A stretch of 64,000 nt of DNA, taken from the NCBI GenBank assembly GCA_949358305.1, contig OX442320.1:10928259-10992258 (forward strand), given 5' to 3'. Under the pieces are notes generated by a model. The model searched no databases. It had not been told where the DNA came from and worked only from the letters and a program-made list of their open reading frames with translations. Of the stretch, positions 27,701 through 33,700 are shown in pieces (position 1 is the stretch's first letter; each line of letters opens with the position of its first letter). This DNA comes from Strigamia acuminata. Taxonomy: Eukaryota > Arthropoda > Chilopoda > Geophilomorpha > Linotaeniidae. Position numbers and translations under genes: made by a program.

Positions 27701-30700
27701 AACACAATGATTTTTTGTTTAATTCATTTAAAAATCAAAATTTTTTGTTTAATCAAATTAAAAATCAAAATTTTTGTCAAAATTAAAATTAAAAGTTAAA
27801 TTTTTTGCCAAAATTAAAATTAAAAATTAAATTTTTTGTCAAAATTAAAATTAAAACATAAAAATTTTGTCAAAAGTAAGATTTAATATTAAAATTTTTT
27901 GTCAAAATTAAAATTAAAAGTTAAATTTTTTGCCAAAATTAAAATTAAAAATTAAATTTTTTGTCAAAATTAAAATTTAAAAAACAAAAATTTTGTCAAA
28001 AGTAAAATTTAATATCAAAATTTTTTGTCAAAATTAAAATTAGAAATCAAAATCAAAATTTTCGTCAAAATTAACACAAAATTCTTGATCCATTGAACAG
28101 ATGCGCCGATTTCGACGGCAAAAACCGGCACGAAATCCTCAGCCACGTCCCCCACGTTTTCTCCATCACCGTATTCGACGACTACATGTACTGGACCGAC
28201 TGGAACATGAAAGGAATCCAAAAAGCGCACAAATACACCGGAAGGGACCACGTGACTCTACGAAACACCACTCACAGACCCTACGCCATTAAAGTCTATC
28301 ATCCCCTCAGACAACTTCCATGTAAAACAACAAAAAAACCAAAAAAAAAAACCAAAAATGAATTAATTTTCATTTTTTTTAACCAAAAGATCCGAACCCG
28401 TGCGGCGACAACAATGGCGGATGCTCGCATTTGTGTCTGATAGCGCAAGGCGGCAAAACGTTCACTTGTTTGTGCCCGGAACAGTTTTTCTTGGCGAAAA
28501 ATGGGAAAAGTTGCATAGCGAATTGTACCGAGGGTCAAATGCGGTGCGGGCGGACCGACGATCGGTGCGTGCCGCTGCTGTGGCGCTGCGACGGCGATAA
28601 GGATTGTAAAGATGGCGCCGACGAGCCAGCTTCGTGTCGTGAGTTTTGTTTGTTTGTTGTGGTTTTGGGGAGGTTTTGTTATTGTTTTTGTTGGTTTTAG
28701 CGCCGAGGCATTGTCGGCCGGGTCAGTTCCAGTGTCGGAATGAAAATTGTACGAGTCCGACTGCGGTGTGCGACGGGCACGACGATTGTGGCGACAACTC
28801 GGACGAGTCTGCATGCTGTAAATAATTTTTCTTTTGTGTTTGGAATCTAGAAATGACAACTTTTGATAAAAAAATGTCGATTTTTGATCAAAAAATTCTA
28901 ATATGGCCGAAAATATGTCTAATTTGGCCGAAAATGATCAAATTTGACCGAAAATATGTCAAATTTGGCCGAAAATGATCAAATTTGACCGAAAATATGT
29001 CAAATTTGGCCGAAAATGATCAAATTTGACCGAAAATATGTCAAATTTGGCCGAAAATGATCTAATTTGGCCGAAAATGTCTAATTTGGCCGAAATTATA
29101 TCTAATTTGGCCGAAATTATGTGTTGTATTTGGCCGAAAATGATCAAATTTGACCGAAAATATGTCAAATTTGGCCGAAATTATGTCTAATTTGGCCGAA
29201 ATTATGTCTAATTTGGCCGAAATTATGTCTAATTTGGCCGAAATTATGTCTAATTTGGCCGAAAATATGTCTAATTTGGCCGAAAATGATCATATTTGGC
29301 CGAAACACTACATTTTTAAATTTCTTTTTACATTTTTCTGCATCACAAACTGAGTGGCCATTAACAATTGACTTTTCTTAGCATACGAATGTCCGCCTAC
29401 ACAATTCAAATGCCGATCGACCGGTCGCTGCATTCCTCTCGCCTGGCACTGCGACGACGACAAAGACTGTCCTGACGGCTCCGACGAGGATCCAGACATC
29501 TGCAGTAAATATCACATAATGCTCCAACCCATCCAAAACCAACCGAATCAATTTTTTCCTCTCTTAAACAGACCACAGACCCTGCACGGCCGACGAATTC
29601 CAATGCAACAACGGCAAATGCATCCCGAAACTCTGGTTCTGCGACTTCGACAACGATTGCGGCGATGGCACCGACGAACCCGCACTGCTTTGTCGTACGA
29701 AATTCACAAATTGTAAATGGAAAGATGGAGATTTAATTTAAAATAAAATGGGTTTCAGGAACTCGAAACTGCACGCAGGGATGGCGCAAATGTCCCACAC
29801 GAGGCCACTATCGGTGCATTCCGACGTGGCTGTTCTGCGACGGCAAAGACGATTGTCGCGATAATTCGGACGAAACGGACCCGACGGCTTGTCCAGTGTG
29901 CAACAAAAAAGGCGATTTTCAGTGCAAGAACAAACGATGTATTCCAAAGCGATGGATGTGCGATTTTGAGGACGATTGCGGCGATGGGTCGGACGAGGAA
30001 GCCAGCGCTTGCTGTAAGCGGAAGTGACGCCATTTTGGCAATGTGGAAATGACAGATTTTGCCCTAAAATCTCTATTTTTGAGCTAAAAATGTGAAAATT
30101 TTATCAAAAAAGTCAAATTTTGGTTTAAAAATGTGAAAATTTTATCAAAAATGGCAAATTTTGGTTTAAAAATGTGAAAATTTTATCAAAAAAGGCAAAT
30201 TTTGGTTTAAAAATGTGAAAATTTTATCAAAAAAGGCAAATTTTTGTTGAAAAATGTGAAAATTTATCAAAAATTGCAAATTTTGGTTGAAAAATGTGAA
30301 AATTTTATCAAAAATGGCAAATTTTGGTTGAAAAATGTGTCAAAAAGGGCAAATTTTGGCCTGGAAATTGTGTGTTTTGGTTTGGATTGACCTTGATTGT
30401 TTTGTCCGCAGCTAATCAGTACCGGGATTGTTCGGAGAGCGAATTTCAGTGCTCGAATCGCAAGTGTTTGTCGAGTCGGTGGCGGTGCGACGGGGACGAC
30501 GATTGCGGCGATGGGAGCGACGAAGCGAATTGTAATCAGTACGAGTGTAAAGCGGACCAGTTTAAGTGCGTTTCGGGCCATTGCATTGCGAGGAAGTTTT
30601 TGTGCGATGGGGAGAAGGACTGCAAGGATGCTTCGGACGAAACGAATTGCACGACCAAGTTCCCGGGTGGCAGATTCTGCACTGCATCCTATTTTCAATG

Positions 30701-33700
30701 CAACAATACCGTAATTTGGCTTTTTATTCATTCCTATTGATTTTCTTTTACAGTTTATTGCTTTTCATTGAGTAATTTACGTTATTTTATCGATTTTCAT
30801 TGAGTAATTTGTTATTTTATTGATTGCTTAAATTTCTTTTACGTTTTTATTGATTTTTTAAATTTTATTTTACGTTTTTATTGATTTTATAATTATTTTT
30901 TACGTTTTTATTGATTTTTTTACGTTTTTGTTGATTTTTTTACGTTTTTGTTGATTTTTTTACGTTTTTATTGATTTTTTTACGTTTTTATTGATTTTTT
31001 TACGTTTTTATTGATTTTTTTACGTTTTTATTGATTTTTTTACGTTTTTATTGATTTTTTTACGTTTTTATTGATTTTTTTACGTTTTTATTGATTTTTT
31101 TTACGTTTTTATTGATTTTTTTACGTTTTTATTGATTTTTTTAAAATTCTTTTATTGATTTTTTACGTTTTTATTGATTTTTTTACGTTTTTATTGATTT
31201 TTTTACGTTTTTATTGATTTTTTTACGTTTTTATTGATTTTTTTACGTTTTTATTGATTTTTTTACGTTTTTATTGATTCTTTTACGTTTTTATTGATTT
31301 TTTTACGTTTTTATTGATTCTTTTACGTTTTTATTGATTTTTTTACGTTTTTATTGATTTTTTTACGTTTTTATTGATTTTTTTACGTTTTTATTGATTT
31401 TTTTAAAATTCTTTTATTGATTATTTTCAGGTTTGCATTAAAAATGACTACGTTTGCGATGGCGAAGACGATTGCGGAGACAGATCGGACGAAGCTAATT
31501 GCAGTATGCTTTTATTCTTGAGTTTTTCATTGATTTTTTTGTGTCTTATTGACTTTTTATTATTTTTTTTGTAGAAAAATCAGTGTGCGATAATGTGTAT
31601 CGGTTCCGATGCAACAACGGACTCAAGTGCATTTTGAAATACCAACTATGCGATGGGAAAGACGACTGCGGCGACCAATCGGACGAGAACGTTTTGTTGT
31701 GCCGGAAACCACCCAAAGCGTGTCAGACGGGCCAGTTCAAGTGCTCCAACGGATTCTGCATTCCGCACGAGAAAGTCTGCAATCACCGCTACGACTGCTC
31801 GGACCGATCGGACGAAATCGGATGCTGTGAGTGTCACCTGGGGCTCGCGAATAATGTTTTTAAGCGAAGCGATCGAGCTAAAATGTCTGATATTTTTTTG
31901 TAGCGTATTCCGGAAGTTGTTCGACCGGAAGAGGCGGTTGCGAACAGGAGTGCACGAACATCAGAAGCGGCGGGTACGTGTGCCACTGTCTCCCGGGCTA
32001 CAAAGTGAAAGAAACGAGCACGAAATCTTGCGAAGGTAATCCACAAAATTCACCGAAAAATTACATTTTAATTTTGTTTTTTGCCACCAGACGTCAACGA
32101 ATGCGTTCACCTGAGCATGAACAACTGCACGCATTTGTGCGTCAACATCAACGGCACGTACGGCTGCAGGTGCCGGCCGGGTTTCGACCGCTACGGCGAC
32201 GGGTGCGTGTCCAAGGGCGCCGTCGTGATGCTGTACACGAACGGACCCGATCTGCTGCGCTATAACATCCAGCGGGCGGAGCTGGCGGAAGTTGTGCACG
32301 GGCAAACGCGGATACAGTCGCTGGATTACGAGCCGCACCAAAGTAGGGTTGTGGGAATGGGTTGTGGGAGTTGGGATTGATTGTTTTTGTTGTTTTAGAT
32401 ATGGTTTATTGGGTCGATTCGAACGATTTGACGCTTAAACGGTCGTTTGTGTTGAGTAAGGACGGAAGTTTCATATCGGGGTTCGCGCAGGATTTGAATT
32501 TGACCGTGCTCAAGTATCCGATGGGAATTGCCGTCGATTGGATCGCGAAGTAAGAATATGACTGATGGAAATTTATTTGAAAGAAAAAAATTATGAGTTA
32601 TTTTTCATTTTTATTTATTTATTTTGGTTTTTATTCATTTATTTTTATTTATTTTTATTTATTTTGATTTATTTCGATTTATTTCGATTTATTTCGATTT
32701 ATCTTGATTTATTTTGATTTATTTCATTTATTTAGAAATAAATCAATTTTAAATTTGAAATAGATTGAAATAAATTGAAATAAATCGAAATAAATGGAAA
32801 TAAGTCGAAATAAGTCGAAATAAATAGAAATAAGTCGAAATAAATCGAAATAAATCGAAATAAATCAAAATAAATGAATAAAAACCAAAATAAATAAATA
32901 ACTACAAATGCAAAACAATCGAAACCTGATGGAAAAATAAATTGTTTTTGTCTTATTTTTAGGAATCTTTACTTCACCGATACGGATTTGTCGGGAAAAG
33001 TGCCTCGCGGAACCATTTACGTGTCGTTATTGGACGGGCGATACAGGAGAGCGATCATTAAGGATTTTCTCGAGGTTCCCATGTCGATTGCGACGAGTCC
33101 TGTCTACGGGTACGAGAAATTGAAATTTTTTTAAAAATTTTATTTTAATTTTGGTTATTTTTGTTTTAGGCGCATGTATTGGACGGACACGGGCAACGAG
33201 CCGAAGATTGAAAGTGCCTGGATGGACGGAACGAAGAGGAAAGTTCTCGTTTCCGAACGACTCGCGTCTCCGACTGGAATCACCGTCGATTACGCCATGA
33301 GAAACCGCATTTTCTGGTCCGATTCAAAACTAAACGTGATCGAATCGGTCAATTGGGAAGGCTCGGACAGAATGGTCCACCTAAAAGGCGGTACGGAATT
33401 TATTTCACCCGAAAAACACGAAAAAATCGGGAAAAATTAAATTTTTGATGAAAAAATCGGAAAAAATTAAATTTTTGATGAAAAAATCGGAAAAAATTAA
33501 ATTTTTCATGAAAAAATCGGAAAAAATTAAATTTTTGATGAAAAAATCGGAAAAAATTAAAAATTTGATTTTGTCGTTTATTTTTCAGATTATTTGAAAC
33601 ATCCGTTCAGGCTGGACGTGTTCGAAAACATAATTTATTGGGTGTCCAAACAGGACGGCGAGGTGTCGCGACAGGATAAATTTGGGCGCGGGATCCGAAT

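Noticed and set aside
30838-31405. Possible CRISPR array (20-bp direct repeats)
   Set aside because: There are no spacers; units are contiguous, the host is a eukaryote, and the array lies within an intron.
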